Shown here piece after piece: positions 53,349-62,667 of a DNA stretch of 64,000 bases. The stretch is from Planococcus shenhongbingii (GTDB lineage: Bacteria; Bacillota; Bacilli; Bacillales_A; Planococcaceae), in contig NZ_CP129235.1 in assembly GCF_030413635.1 (NCBI RefSeq), forward strand, positions 2,666,001-2,730,000, read 5' to 3'. The notes under the pieces are model-generated. The model ran no database searches. It worked only from the letters and a program-made list of their open reading frames with translations, and was not told the origin of the DNA. The translations under genes and the position numbers were made by a program. Position 1 is the first letter of the stretch, and each line of letters begins with the position of its first letter.

Positions 53349-55899
53349 TTAATTGGCCGATTGTTTGATGCGCATCGGCAGATTCATCTTCATTCTTATG
53401 TTTTCTTGCTGGAATTCTTAAACCAAAGCGGCGGATGGTGATATCTGTGAAAAAAAGCAGCATGGCTAGAAACAGCAATAATTGCTGAATTGGCTTTTGT
53501 GCGCCACTCTCATATGGAACATCTCGCATTGCCGTGTCCAATGATTCTAAAACCTGGCCACCGCTTCGCTCAGCAAGAGTTGTCAGCATCGGCATATTAG
53601 GAGGAAGGATTTTGAATTCATCGCCGTACGGCACTGTCAGGCCGGTTTTATAAGACGCGCCGTTTTCATTTGAAATGCTGAAAAACACCAAGCCCGGATC
53701 GGCATCCATTGTAACTTCCACTTTTCCCGGAGCAACAGGCTCTGTTTTAATCGGAATTTCATTGCCTTCTTCATCTACCACTGTGACATCGATGATAGCC
53801 GAACTTTGGGAAGGGTCTTCAATGGAATAGACGCCTTGCTGCTGAGCGGTCACAGAAAATGGAATCTCAGCAAAGGATGGCAGCAATTCGGAAACGGCCC
53901 GGTTCCAAAAAGCCGGCCAGTTATTCCAGGACTGGAAATCTCCGCTCCAAGCCCCGCTGCCCGATGTATAAGCAATCGTTTTCCCGAGCCCATAGTTCCA
54001 AGTGGCCAGCACCGGATCTTCTTCTTCGCTTTCAAGTGCTACCGAAGCTGTGCTTTTAGAAGTGGTGGCGATATAGGCATTCATTTTTGGAATGCCCGCA
54101 TTAAACAAATTATTCCAGTTGCTGTCATAGACGATAGGACGGAAAGGTTCATCAACGATATAGGTCCGCGACATCATAATTGTTTCCCTCGACAAGATTG
54201 CAGGAATAGTTGTAGCGTCCGTGACATCGTAATAGCGGCCATTGCCTGTTGTTGCCAGCGATTCCAGTAAGTTTTTATCGGCATCAGCGCCAATGGAAAC
54301 TGTTGATAATGTCACATTATTCTCTTTGCCGTTTTCTATCAAGCTGTCATAATCGTTCTGAGTAGAGGACTGGCCGTCTGTCAATAGAATAATATGCTTG
54401 CGCTGCAGCTTCAGATCTTCTAATTGGCTATAAGCTTCTTCCAGAGAGCGGTAAATTTCTGTTCCGCCGCCGGGTGTAACAGAAAGGATTTTATCGGCCG
54501 CATCCTTTGGATTCTTCAGTTTTTCGGTCGGGACAATTTGCCAAGGCTGATCATCGAAGGCAATGACGCCTACTGTATCATCTTCCCGCAATAATTCCAC
54601 TGAGCGGGCTGCCGCTTCTTTCGCCAGCTCCATTTTTGTGCCGGCCATGCTTCCTGAACGGTCCATTACAATCACTAACCCCAGGGAAGGCAGTTCATGT
54701 TTGCCTTTGACTTCCATTTCTACTGGCAAAATCCGCTCGATTGGCGACTTGAAATAACCGCCGAGCCCAAAACTCTGATCGCCTCCCACCATCATGAAGC
54801 CCATTCCAAATTTCTGGACGGCTTGTTCAATAACTGCCATTTGCTGGCCCCCCACTGTAGTGCCGGATACGTTATCAAAAATGACGGCGTCGTATTGCAG
54901 GATAGACGATAAATTAGCCGGCAAGTTATTGGCTGCTATATTGGTCACCCGTATGTTCTCTGTATCCAGCAATTCTGGAATCGGACTTTCTTCGCTGCCA
55001 TTGACAACCAGCAATTCCGGGCTTCCTTCGACTTCTGTCATGCTGATTAAAGCATTGTTTTCCAGGAATGCATCGTTCTCCAGTTCCAGCCTGGCTTCAT
55101 ACTTTGCCAGCCCTTCCTCTTTGGCCGGATATGCATATGAAAATAAGTTTTCGCCTTCAACCAGCGCAATGTCCTGACGGTCCATTTCTTTATCATTTTT
55201 GGAGAAAACCAATTGCCCCTCCGCTTCTTTATCAGCTTCAATTTGTACAGAAAACACTTGTGATTCCCCTAAAAAAGCATTTGCCGGAGTTTTGAAACTC
55301 AGTATTCCTGCATCGTTTCGGGCTTCTTGCTCAATTGGCATTACATCGATTTGTATACGGTCCCCTTCAAGGCGGTTTAGGCTTTCAAGTGCCGAATCCT
55401 GGGTTTCATTGCCATCAGTCAAGACGATTAAACGAGTGGCGATACCCGTATCGCCACTGTTAGCGGCAAGCTCGAGAGCACGCGCAATATTCGTATGGCG
55501 GTTTTCGTTTTGCGTCTGATCTTTCGGCAATGGCCGCAATTCTTTAGAAACAGGCAACAGTGTTTGAAAATCCTCCGCAAACGTGTAAACTCCGACACTT
55601 TGCGAATCCTTTTTGCCTGCCATCGCCGAATCAATCGCTGCAGCTATGCCAGCCTGTGTTCCTTCCATCGAAGCCGACCGGTCCACCAAGAAAATGATTT
55701 GTTCCTGTGCCGCTGGACGGTAAATTCCTGGTGCCGCGAGCGCAAAGATTACGAGCAGCACAGCCATAATGCGGAGAACGTATACGATGCGATACTGATC
55801 CGAATATTTTTTATAATTCCGATAGCCGATTATGGCAAAATAGGCAATAGCGGGAATCAGCAGCCACAGCCAAAGGGGATTATCTAAGCGCAATTCCAC
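53326..55899 (-). CDS. Membrane protein with two vWA domains
   Basis: An 857-residue membrane protein. Two membrane helices near the N-terminus (about 8-25 and 38-58) are followed by a vWA domain with intact MIDAS DRSAS (73-77) and VLTDGNETQD (TDG 161-163). A GATase1-like segment (about 295-400) comes next, then a second vWA domain with DRSGS (413-417), GGGTEIY and LLTDGQSS (507-509). A beta-rich region and a C-terminal helix (about 807-825) complete it. The bulk is expected outside the membrane. MoxR-linked vWA proteins act in chaperone-like assembly, but the client is unknown. A GTG start (GGGAGGTG upstream) overlaps the BatA-like gene by 20 bases. It is the last gene of the operon. Confidence 0.88.
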   Translation of the reverse strand: MELRLDNPLWLWLLIPAIAYFAIIGYRNYKKYSDQYRIVYVLRIMAVLLVIFALAAPGIYRPAAQEQIIFLVDRSASMEGTQAGIAAAIDSAMAGKKDSQSVGVYTFAEDFQTLLPVSKELRPLPKDQTQNENRHTNIARALELAANSGDTGIATRLIVLTDGNETQDSALESLNRLEGDRIQIDVMPIEQEARNDAGILSFKTPANAFLGESQVFSVQIEADKEAEGQLVFSKNDKEMDRQDIALVEGENLFSYAYPAKEEGLAKYEARLELENDAFLENNALISMTEVEGSPELLVVNGSEESPIPELLDTENIRVTNIAANNLPANLSSILQYDAVIFDNVSGTTVGGQQMAVIEQAVQKFGMGFMMVGGDQSFGLGGYFKSPIERILPVEMEVKGKHELPSLGLVIVMDRSGSMAGTKMELAKEAAARSVELLREDDTVGVIAFDDQPWQIVPTEKLKNPKDAADKILSVTPGGGTEIYRSLEEAYSQLEDLKLQRKHIILLTDGQSSTQNDYDSLIENGKENNVTLSTVSIGADADKNLLESLATTGNGRYYDVTDATTIPAILSRETIMMSRTYIVDEPFRPIVYDSNWNNLFNAGIPKMNAYIATTSKSTASVALESEEEDPVLATWNYGLGKTIAYTSGSGAWSGDFQSWNNWPAFWNRAVSELLPSFAEIPFSVTAQQQGVYSIEDPSQSSAIIDVTVVDEEGNEIPIKTEPVAPGKVEVTMDADPGLVFFSISNENGASYKTGLTVPYGDEFKILPPNMPMLTTLAERSGGQVLESLDTAMRDVPYESGAQKPIQQLLLFLAMLLFFTDITIRRFGLRIPARKHKNEDESADAHQTIGQLIKAKKRN

Positions 55900-57613
55900 G
55901 TCGGTACACCTCCCATTCCACCAGAAGCAAAATCAGTATAAAAATCAAAATTGGCGGCATTATGGAAAAACGGACTGTTTCTTCTTTACTGACAGCTTGC
56001 CCGATCTGATAATCCGCCCCTGCCGCAATTGCTTTTTCTTCATTGCTTAGCTGAACAATCATCTTTAAGTTCTGGCTGTCTCCTTTGACGTCATAAACTC
56101 CCGGTTCTGCCGGTGCCGCAAAAGGCCCTTGTCCTTCAAGATAGGAATGCATATACTCACCGTCTTTAAAAATCTCCCATTCGCCAGAACTTGAAGCCAG
56201 TGTCACAGAGCGGTGTTCATTCGGCTGGAAAAAGCCCAGAAAACTTTCGCTTCCGGCCAGTTCATTGGCGGCACTCCATAAAAACAACGGAAATGAAGGG
56301 CTCAGCGGCCAGTCGGTCGACTGAATATCCGCGAGTATTACAATATCTCCTTCTGAAGACAATTGGATGAAAGGCTTTCCGTCAATGGATGCAATCGTTT
56401 CAAATGAATCGAATCCTGGATAAAGATGGGAAACATAGACGCCATCCAACGGGGCATACGTGAACAAGGGATGATCGGCCGTTTCAATTTGTCCTGCCAC
56501 TTCAACAGCAGCTGCATCGTTTCTTCCAATCAGCAGAATGGGAGCACCTTCGTTTGCCAATGCTGTCTGATTAGTGACAATCGGTGCTCCTTTTCGCTGG
56601 TCCAGTTGGTTTGAAGCAACCGAAGTCACTTTTAGATCCAGTGAACGAAAGCCGCTCGCTACTAATTCATGAAGGCTGGAATCAATAAAGACCGTATTGA
56701 TTGGCTGTTGGACAAAAGTTGTCATTTCATTATCTGCCGAATACTCATCGTTGATATCCAATGTGGCTGTCCAAAGCTTTTCTTCCGGCAGTTCTTCAAA
56801 AGGCACTAAAATTTCTTCTTTCCCTTTTAATTCGATGGCAGCTTCTTTTGCAAATTCTCCAGTTGATAAGCGGATGGCGCCTGTAAGGCTGTCTTCGCTC
56901 TCATTGATCACTTGCACGATGGCCTTCATGCCTTCTTCAGTTTGAGTTAAGCCGAATTGCCGAATAGAAACATTGCGCAATTGCCCTTCCATGCCATGGA
57001 CTTCATAAGCAAGATCCGTTTTGTTCGCCAGGACTTTCCGGTCAAGTGCATCGGTAAAGACATGGATTACGGTTGATTCGTTATCGACAAGCGTTTCTGC
57101 AAACAGCAAAGTTTGCTCCATATGCGCGTTCTCATATATCACTTTTAATTGCTCTATCGCTTGTTCCAGCGTTTCCATATTCCGCTGGTCTCTGGCGATT
57201 ACTTCCGGACTTTGGCCAGTAAGAACAATCGTAACCGGCTTGCCTCCGGTCTGTTCCAGCAGTTCCAGCATTTTTTCTTTTTGTTTATCAAAGTTGCTTG
57301 GACTGCCGGCCAGCATTGTCGCAGAGGTATCGACAACGAATATAAATTCATTGCCTTTTAATGTATCCGAATTTATATAAGGCTGCAGCAAGCCGAAAAC
57401 ACATAGCAGCAGGGCGGCTAACTGGAGATAAAAAAGCAGATGATGCTGAAGTTTTTTCAAATAAGGGGAAGCCTGTATTTCCTTCATCGTTTCCTGCCAG
57501 AACAAAGTGGAGGAAACCGGCCGGTCTTTGTATTTTTTTCGGAAAAAATAATACAGAATGACTGCAAGCGGCATAATGATCGTCCAAATCCAACCCCAGT
57601 TTGTAATTCCCAT
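55880..57613 (-). CDS. BatA-like membrane protein with degenerate vWA domain
   Basis: A 577-residue protein. The BatA-type N-terminal region has helices at about 5-24 and 58-80, with YLKKLQHHLLFYLQLAALLL between them. A vWA-like domain (about 88-220) follows, then beta-rich parts and a C-terminal helix (about 550-570). The MIDAS is altered: DTSAT (95-99) instead of DxSxS, and TDA instead of TDG later, so metal binding may be weakened or lost. It lies 11 bases after the DUF58 gene and overlaps the next vWA gene, implying one complex (inference). The ATG at 57613 is the family-like start. Confidence 0.85.
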   Translation of the reverse strand: MGITNWGWIWTIIMPLAVILYYFFRKKYKDRPVSSTLFWQETMKEIQASPYLKKLQHHLLFYLQLAALLLCVFGLLQPYINSDTLKGNEFIFVVDTSATMLAGSPSNFDKQKEKMLELLEQTGGKPVTIVLTGQSPEVIARDQRNMETLEQAIEQLKVIYENAHMEQTLLFAETLVDNESTVIHVFTDALDRKVLANKTDLAYEVHGMEGQLRNVSIRQFGLTQTEEGMKAIVQVINESEDSLTGAIRLSTGEFAKEAAIELKGKEEILVPFEELPEEKLWTATLDINDEYSADNEMTTFVQQPINTVFIDSSLHELVASGFRSLDLKVTSVASNQLDQRKGAPIVTNQTALANEGAPILLIGRNDAAAVEVAGQIETADHPLFTYAPLDGVYVSHLYPGFDSFETIASIDGKPFIQLSSEGDIVILADIQSTDWPLSPSFPLFLWSAANELAGSESFLGFFQPNEHRSVTLASSSGEWEIFKDGEYMHSYLEGQGPFAAPAEPGVYDVKGDSQNLKMIVQLSNEEKAIAAGADYQIGQAVSKEETVRFSIMPPILIFILILLLVEWEVYRRGIALR

Positions 57614-57624
57614 GCCGCTTCACC

Positions 57625-58485
57625 TCATTCAATCCAATTTTTTCGAGCCAGTTGCTGAAACAAGACGTGCTGGATGCCATCTTCAATCCGAATCTCCAAA
57701 TACTGTACTCCATGCTTTGCACATAACGCTTTTAAGCCTTCCGTATGCAGTTCCCTTTTTTGGCGATAAGTCTGTATAGCTTGCTGGGTCATCGTAACAT
57801 TGACGTTTTCGCCGTTTTCGTCATCAATGAGCCGTAGATCGCCCGAAAAATAGGGAGCTCTTTCTTCTTCAGTCGTCAAATGCAAAAAGCGGATGTCGTG
57901 TGAAAATCTGGGGACTTGGCGGAAAAACGTTTGCCATTCTTCCAGAGGCTCCAAGCCATCTGAAACCACAAACAACACCGTTGAATCTTTAGCTGCATAA
58001 AAACTGGCGTCTCTAGCGAATGAAAATTTTTCAGGCATCGGTAAACTTGAGATGAAATGTTCATACAGTTTCCTTGCTGATTTCCCTTTTCTCCGAAAAG
58101 GAGCAATAGCCGCTTGTCCTGCTGAAACGGTCAATCGGTCATCATGGCTCAGCACCATAAGCCCCAATGTAAAAGCCAGCTGCTTGGCAAATAGCCATTT
58201 GGAGGCCATTGATTTTGAGCTGTCAATCAACAGGTGGACACGCATTTCCTGTTCATCCAAATAACGCTTGATATAGACGCGCTCTGTCCGGGCATAGACA
58301 TTCCAATCAACATGCCGGACATCATCTCCGGGATGATATTCCCGAAAGTCGGAAAAATCCAATGAAGAGCCGAACCGCACAGAACGATGAGAACCTTTGT
58401 GATGTCCTCTTATTTTAGATTTTGTCGCAATGGAAAAACGTCCAATTCGAGTGATCCAGTCTGCCGGCAATTGCAATGACGTCAT
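57625..58485 (-). CDS. DUF58 domain protein
   Basis: A 286-residue soluble protein with the DUF58 core RFGSSLDFSDFREYHPGDD followed by VRHVDWNVYARTERVYIKRY (about 37-74). A vWA-like domain follows with MIDAS-like DSSKS (88-92) and VVSDGLEPL. DUF58 proteins are nearly always encoded after a MoxR ATPase and are thought to act as its adaptor or partner. The start overlaps the end of moxR by 4 bases (ATGA), so expression is coupled. No signal peptide is present, so it works in the cytoplasm or at the inner membrane face. Confidence 0.9.
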   Translation of the reverse strand: MTSLQLPADWITRIGRFSIATKSKIRGHHKGSHRSVRFGSSLDFSDFREYHPGDDVRHVDWNVYARTERVYIKRYLDEQEMRVHLLIDSSKSMASKWLFAKQLAFTLGLMVLSHDDRLTVSAGQAAIAPFRRKGKSARKLYEHFISSLPMPEKFSFARDASFYAAKDSTVLFVVSDGLEPLEEWQTFFRQVPRFSHDIRFLHLTTEEERAPYFSGDLRLIDDENGENVNVTMTQQAIQTYRQKRELHTEGLKALCAKHGVQYLEIRIEDGIQHVLFQQLARKNWIE

Positions 58486-59474
58486 TTTAAAACGCCTCTT
58501 CCGGCACCGCTGACTACGAGATCAATTAAATCATCCGTGCTTGCCCCGTTAGCCTCTCCTTCATAATTCAGTAAAAGCCGATGGCGCAAGACCGGTTTTG
58601 CTACATGTTTCAAATCCCCGATGGATACATGGTATCTGCCTTCCGTCAAAGCCCGGGCTTTAGCCAGGCGAATTAAGCTTTGCAGACCGCGTGGCCCGCT
58701 GCCGTATTGAACAAATTGCCGAATCGGTTCAAATTCGGATTGCGCCGGGTGGGTGTTTTGAATGATATCCACAGCGACCATTAAAATATCTTCAGCTATC
58801 AAAACCGCTTTCACCAGTTGCTGGGCTTCGATTAATGCAGCCGTCTCCATCTTCTTTTCCAACACAATGATTTCTGAACCCGTCGTTCTTCTGCTGATTT
58901 CAGCAAGTTCTGCACGGTTTGGATACGATACGAGGATTTTGCAGAGAAAACGGTCCATTTGAGCTTCCGGCAATGGATACGTGCCTTCCATTTCAATTGG
59001 GTTTTGCGTGGCCAGCACAAAAAACGGCCTGGCCATCGTTTTGGTATCCCCTAAAATTGTTACCGTCTTTTCTCCCATCGCTTCTAGCAAGGCACTTTGA
59101 GTTTTGGGCGTCGCCCGGTTTATTTCATCTGCCAATACCATCTGATGAAAAATCGGCCCTTCCCTGAACGTGAATTGCTGCCTGCCTTCTGCATCCCGTT
59201 CAATGAGACTGGTGCCGGTAATATCAGTTGGCATTAAATCGGGTGTAAACTGGATTCTGGAGAAAGACAAGTCCAGCACATCTGAAATCGTGCGAATCAG
59301 CATTGTTTTCCCGAGCCCCGGCAAACCTTCCAGCAATGCGTGCCCATCTGCCAAAACGGAATAAAGAGAAAATTCAATCGCTTCTTCCTGCCCCACAATA
59401 AAATGCCCGATTTCTTCCCGTACTTCTCGCAAACGGCCGCTCATCTCAGTAAATTGTTCCGGTCTAAATGTCAT
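58482..59474 (-). CDS. MoxR-family AAA+ ATPase
   Basis: A 330-residue AAA+ ATPase with Walker A GLPGLGKT (50-57), Walker B VLADEI (113-118), sensor-1 in VLATQNPIEMEGTYPLPEAQ and the MoxR-specific EINRATPKTQSALLEAM. MoxR proteins assemble as rings and act as chaperones that activate or mature vWA-partner complexes (as RavA-ViaA). It sits between the coiled-coil membrane protein and DUF58, 14 bases after the former. The client is not identified. The start has GGGG upstream. Confidence 0.93.
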   Translation of the reverse strand: MTFRPEQFTEMSGRLREVREEIGHFIVGQEEAIEFSLYSVLADGHALLEGLPGLGKTMLIRTISDVLDLSFSRIQFTPDLMPTDITGTSLIERDAEGRQQFTFREGPIFHQMVLADEINRATPKTQSALLEAMGEKTVTILGDTKTMARPFFVLATQNPIEMEGTYPLPEAQMDRFLCKILVSYPNRAELAEISRRTTGSEIIVLEKKMETAALIEAQQLVKAVLIAEDILMVAVDIIQNTHPAQSEFEPIRQFVQYGSGPRGLQSLIRLAKARALTEGRYHVSIGDLKHVAKPVLRHRLLLNYEGEANGASTDDLIDLVVSGAGRGVLK

Positions 59475-59488
59475 GTAATCCCCGCTTT

Positions 59489-60880
59489 CTATTGTTCTGA
59501 CTCGATTGAAGAAAAGTATTGCTCGACCACTTTCTGCAAATCCGGCGGCAATCCCAGCTTATCTGCGCTGGAAAAATAAGAATCCGAATATTGGCCAACA
59601 ACATCCGAATAAGGACGGACAGTCCCACGCTCTGCTGGCACTACAGCCTCTTGTTCTTCCCGGGCTTCCCCTTCCCCAAGCTCTCCATTATCTATTTCAG
59701 TTTCTCCTGTGCCCCCGATTCGGGACGGAACAGTAAGCAATTCACGATTGCCTTGTCCGGTTCCTGCCCCTTGTCCTTGTCCTTGTCCTTGTCCTTGTCC
59801 TTGCCCTTGCCCATGTCCCTGTCCTTGTCCCTGTCCTTGCCCATGTCCCTGTCCTTGTCCCTGTCCTTGTCCTTGTCCTTCGTCTTGGCCCTGTCCTTGT
59901 CCTTCGCCTTGTCCTTGGCTCTCTCCTTCGCCTCCGCCTTGGCTAGTTCCTTCTCCATTGCCAGTTTGGCCAGAAGACGACGTGGTTCCGTTTCCTTGTC
60001 CTGCTTGAGTTCCAGAGCTTTCTCCAGCATTTTTCGCCTGATTATTCGCTATTGTTTGCTGAAGCGGAAAATTCACCGGTTTGCCCATATTGCTCAAAGC
60101 AGTCTGAGTCTCCCCTGCCTGTTCAGCTAATTGATCGGCCGCTTTCCCTCGATCTTCACTTTCCTCCTTCGCTTTTTCAGTGCCTTCTTCAGCCAGCTGC
60201 TGCTCTTGCAGATTCAGCTCTTTTTGCTTTTTCACCACTTCTTTTAGCGCGTCTTCTGCAGTTTCACTTTCTTCAATCTTTTGCTGCAGCTCCTGCATTT
60301 CTTTTTTCAGCAGATCCGTTTCTGCTTTTTTCTCAATTTCCGCTACTTCTTTTTTTATCTCTTCAATCAATTCCATTTCCTTTTCAATTTCTTTCGCCTG
60401 CTGTTGCGAAGTGCTGGGAAACAGCACTAATAAGCTCAACAGTGCAGCACTTATTATTGAACCCACTAGCCATTTTCTAATAAACCATTTACGGGGTTCT
60501 TTTTTAAACAAATGATAACTTGAGGGAATTATTTCCACGGTTTTATTTGTTAAGGCATCAGTCAGATGATTGTTTTCTTGAGTTTGCCAGACCGTCAGCA
60601 GCTGATTATGAGGCGTGTAACGGTCGAGCTCTTCAACTGCCTGATGCTGATTGGGCATGTCCCGCAGGGATAATGCCAGCCAAGCAATCAGCGTCAGTGC
60701 GCCGGCTGCATATGCATAAAATTCATAATAAGGAAGCACGAACAACCGTGACAGAACAAGAAGCAGTACAGCAGCAGTCAACCCGATAAAGACTGCTCGT
60801 TGAAGCGACTGGCTTATATGCACCCTTTTCAGGCGCCTGCCCGCTTTTTTTACGTAAATCGCAATGTCGCGGTTGTCCAT
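59489..60880 (-). CDS. Membrane/coiled-coil protein with long Gly-Gln repeat
   Basis: A 463-residue protein. Helices at about 27-48, 54-72 and 138-156 are followed by a charged coiled coil (about 160-260), a Gly/Gln tract (about 285-378) of GQGQGQ repeats broken by GHGQ, GEGQ and GQDEG, then an acidic stretch and a C-terminal helical tail with PPDLQKVVEQYFSS. The architecture resembles DUF4175-type proteins upstream of MoxR in other bacteria (family recall). The tract is encoded by a 6-bp tandem repeat with two nearly identical 30-bp units, so its length may vary. GGAGG precedes the ATG. No enzymatic motif is seen. Confidence 0.83.
   Translation of the reverse strand: MDNRDIAIYVKKAGRRLKRVHISQSLQRAVFIGLTAAVLLLVLSRLFVLPYYEFYAYAAGALTLIAWLALSLRDMPNQHQAVEELDRYTPHNQLLTVWQTQENNHLTDALTNKTVEIIPSSYHLFKKEPRKWFIRKWLVGSIISAALLSLLVLFPSTSQQQAKEIEKEMELIEEIKKEVAEIEKKAETDLLKKEMQELQQKIEESETAEDALKEVVKKQKELNLQEQQLAEEGTEKAKEESEDRGKAADQLAEQAGETQTALSNMGKPVNFPLQQTIANNQAKNAGESSGTQAGQGNGTTSSSGQTGNGEGTSQGGGEGESQGQGEGQGQGQDEGQGQGQGQGQGHGQGQGQGQGHGQGQGQGQGQGQGQGAGTGQGNRELLTVPSRIGGTGETEIDNGELGEGEAREEQEAVVPAERGTVRPYSDVVGQYSDSYFSSADKLGLPPDLQKVVEQYFSSIESEQ
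59766..59925. repeat. In-frame hexanucleotide repeat (CTTGTC type) in the Gly-Gln gene
   Basis: About 160 bases of CTTGTC/CCTGTC/CATGTC units on the plus strand, coding Gly-Gln on the minus strand. A 30-bp unit at 59811-59840 recurs at 59841-59870 with one difference. Confidence 0.9.
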
Positions 60881-60892
60881 AAAGATTCCTCC

Positions 60893-61735
60893 TTATTTGT
60901 ATTTATTCATATTGACGCGTAAACGTTTTACTGCCAAAAACAGGGCAAGTGCTGTAAACAGGGAGTAAAACACAATATACCCAACCCATAACGGCAACTG
61001 TATGGCGGTCATACTTTGGAGTTCCGTTGCATATGCCGGCTGCAGCAAAGTGAACAGCACAACTGCCGGATTAATGCTCGCCCAAAAATAAGTAAACGGT
61101 GAAAAAGTAGGCACCGTGCTGCCAAATTGAGAAATTTGCATGGAAATAACCATAAAAAAGCCGGTTGCTGCAGTCAAGAATAGCATGGTGCCGTAAGTCG
61201 CGATCATCGAAACAATGGTTTTCCAGAGCAAAGTGGAATACATGATTCCAATGCTGCCAATTGTAAATAAAGTTAAAAAGTAGAATAGAAAGATGACGGC
61301 AAGCTGGCTTGGCGAAACGCCTCCATACAGAAATACCAGACTATAGATGGGCAGTCCAGAGACGATCATCAACAGCAAGAAAGCGATCGACGATGACATT
61401 TTCCCTAAGATAATTTGAAAAGAAGTCTGAGCCGTCGTCAGCAAAATGTTCAAAGTCTGCTTTTCCCGTTCCGTGCTGATTGCACCAGCGGTCAGCCCAG
61501 GCGTGATAAACAAAATTAGCCCCAGCTGTATATAGGTCATCATAGTGAATAGCATAAAACTTTCATCCGGGCGGAAAAATCCGCTGCCTGTCAACGTCGT
61601 TGTTAAAAAGATAAAGCCGAAAACAAAAACGCTCATGGCGACCAAGTAAAACAAGATGCCGGTAAAACTTTTCAGATTGCGGAACCGCAATTTGATTTCC
61701 TTGATCAATACCGGGTTGGCTAAGAGTGTTTTCAT
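60893..61735 (-). CDS. ABC-2 type transporter permease
   Basis: A 280-residue permease with six predicted helices and the ABC-2 landmark LTAGAISTEREKQTLNILLTT near residue 85. It starts MKTLLANPVLIKEIKLRFRN, typical of the group that exports or moves lipids, polymers or drugs. It partners with the ATPase gene upstream, which it overlaps by 4 bases (ATGA). Twelve bases separate it from the coiled-coil protein, so it belongs to the same transcription unit. The exported substrate is not known. Confidence 0.88.
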   Translation of the reverse strand: MKTLLANPVLIKEIKLRFRNLKSFTGILFYLVAMSVFVFGFIFLTTTLTGSGFFRPDESFMLFTMMTYIQLGLILFITPGLTAGAISTEREKQTLNILLTTAQTSFQIILGKMSSSIAFLLLMIVSGLPIYSLVFLYGGVSPSQLAVIFLFYFLTLFTIGSIGIMYSTLLWKTIVSMIATYGTMLFLTAATGFFMVISMQISQFGSTVPTFSPFTYFWASINPAVVLFTLLQPAYATELQSMTAIQLPLWVGYIVFYSLFTALALFLAVKRLRVNMNKYK

Positions 61736-62667
61736 GGCGTTTCGGCTCCTTTCGTAATCGCCATAAAGACATCTTCCAAATCAGTTTCTTCTTCTGCAAA
61801 TGATAAAATCGGCAGTTGCTGCATGATGGCTTTATGCAATAAAATCATCTGGTCTTCTTCGCTGCCCCGATATAAAAATTCAACCAGATTTTTTTCCGGC
61901 TTTTCAGCAATCTGAGAAACGAACGGATCGTTCTCGAAAAACTTTGCAATTGGTGCTGTTTCTCCAGCCACTTTAATGCGCAGCACTTTTTCGCTTTGCA
62001 GCTTAGCTTGGATTTCACTGACCGAACCTTGGGCAATCAGTTTGCCCGCATCAATCACGCCAATGCTGTCACACATTTCTGCGAGCTCCGGCAAGATATG
62101 AGAGGATATGAGAATGGTTTTGCCCATCGATTTCAGTTCTTTCAAAATCTCCCGCATCTCTACTCGAGCTCGTGGATCCAGCCCTGAAGCCGGTTCATCC
62201 AGTATTAGCACTTTCGGGTCATGGATCAATGCCCTGGCAAGGCACAACCGCTGTTTCATGCCTCGTGACAGCAAATCTACGTATTCATAGCGTTTCTGGC
62301 TAAGATTGACAAGCTCCAGTAATTGTGGAATGAGCTGTTCCCGCTCTTTCGGTTTCAATCCATAGCTGGCGCCGTAAAAATCCAAATATTCATTTGCTTT
62401 TAACTGGTCGTAAACACCAAAAAAATCAGGCATATAGCCAATTTGTTTTCTTACTTCATGGGCATTCTTGATGATGCTTAAGCCGTTGATAAATGCATCT
62501 CCTGCGGTCGGCTGCAGCAGCGTCGCCAAAATTGAAAACGTGGTTGATTTACCGGCACCATTGGCCCCTACAAAACCGAACACAGTGCCATCTTCCACTG
62601 TCAGGTTCAAATCCTGCAAGGCATAAAAAGAGCCGTATTTTTTTGTTAATCCGATGGTTTCAATCAT
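61732..62667 (-). CDS. ABC transporter ATPase
   Basis: A 311-residue ATPase with Walker A GANGAGKS (34-41), signature LSRGMKQRLCLARAL, Walker B VLILDEPASGLDP and the switch histidine in ISSHIL. A C-terminal domain (about 215-305) of unknown role follows. It overlaps both neighbours by 4 bases, so it is made together with the permease and the upstream membrane protein. It is an export-type ATPase of the ABC-2 class, with no clear substrate. Confidence 0.93.
   Translation of the reverse strand: MIETIGLTKKYGSFYALQDLNLTVEDGTVFGFVGANGAGKSTTFSILATLLQPTAGDAFINGLSIIKNAHEVRKQIGYMPDFFGVYDQLKANEYLDFYGASYGLKPKEREQLIPQLLELVNLSQKRYEYVDLLSRGMKQRLCLARALIHDPKVLILDEPASGLDPRARVEMREILKELKSMGKTILISSHILPELAEMCDSIGVIDAGKLIAQGSVSEIQAKLQSEKVLRIKVAGETAPIAKFFENDPFVSQIAEKPEKNLVEFLYRGSEEDQMILLHKAIMQQLPILSFAEEETDLEDVFMAITKGAETP

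Noticed and set aside
53806..54270. Plus-strand frame of 154 codons opposite the vWA gene
   Set aside because: Antisense shadow. The minus-strand frame has clear vWA motifs across the same interval.
59766..59925. Regularly spaced short repeats resembling a CRISPR array
   Set aside because: Units are contiguous with no unique spacers, and the reading frame is kept through the repeat.
59519..60130. A 203-codon plus-strand frame rich in Ser-Leu repeats
   Set aside because: It is the complement of the Gly-Gln repeat gene. It has no ribosome-binding site, and its low complexity comes entirely from the hexanucleotide repeat.
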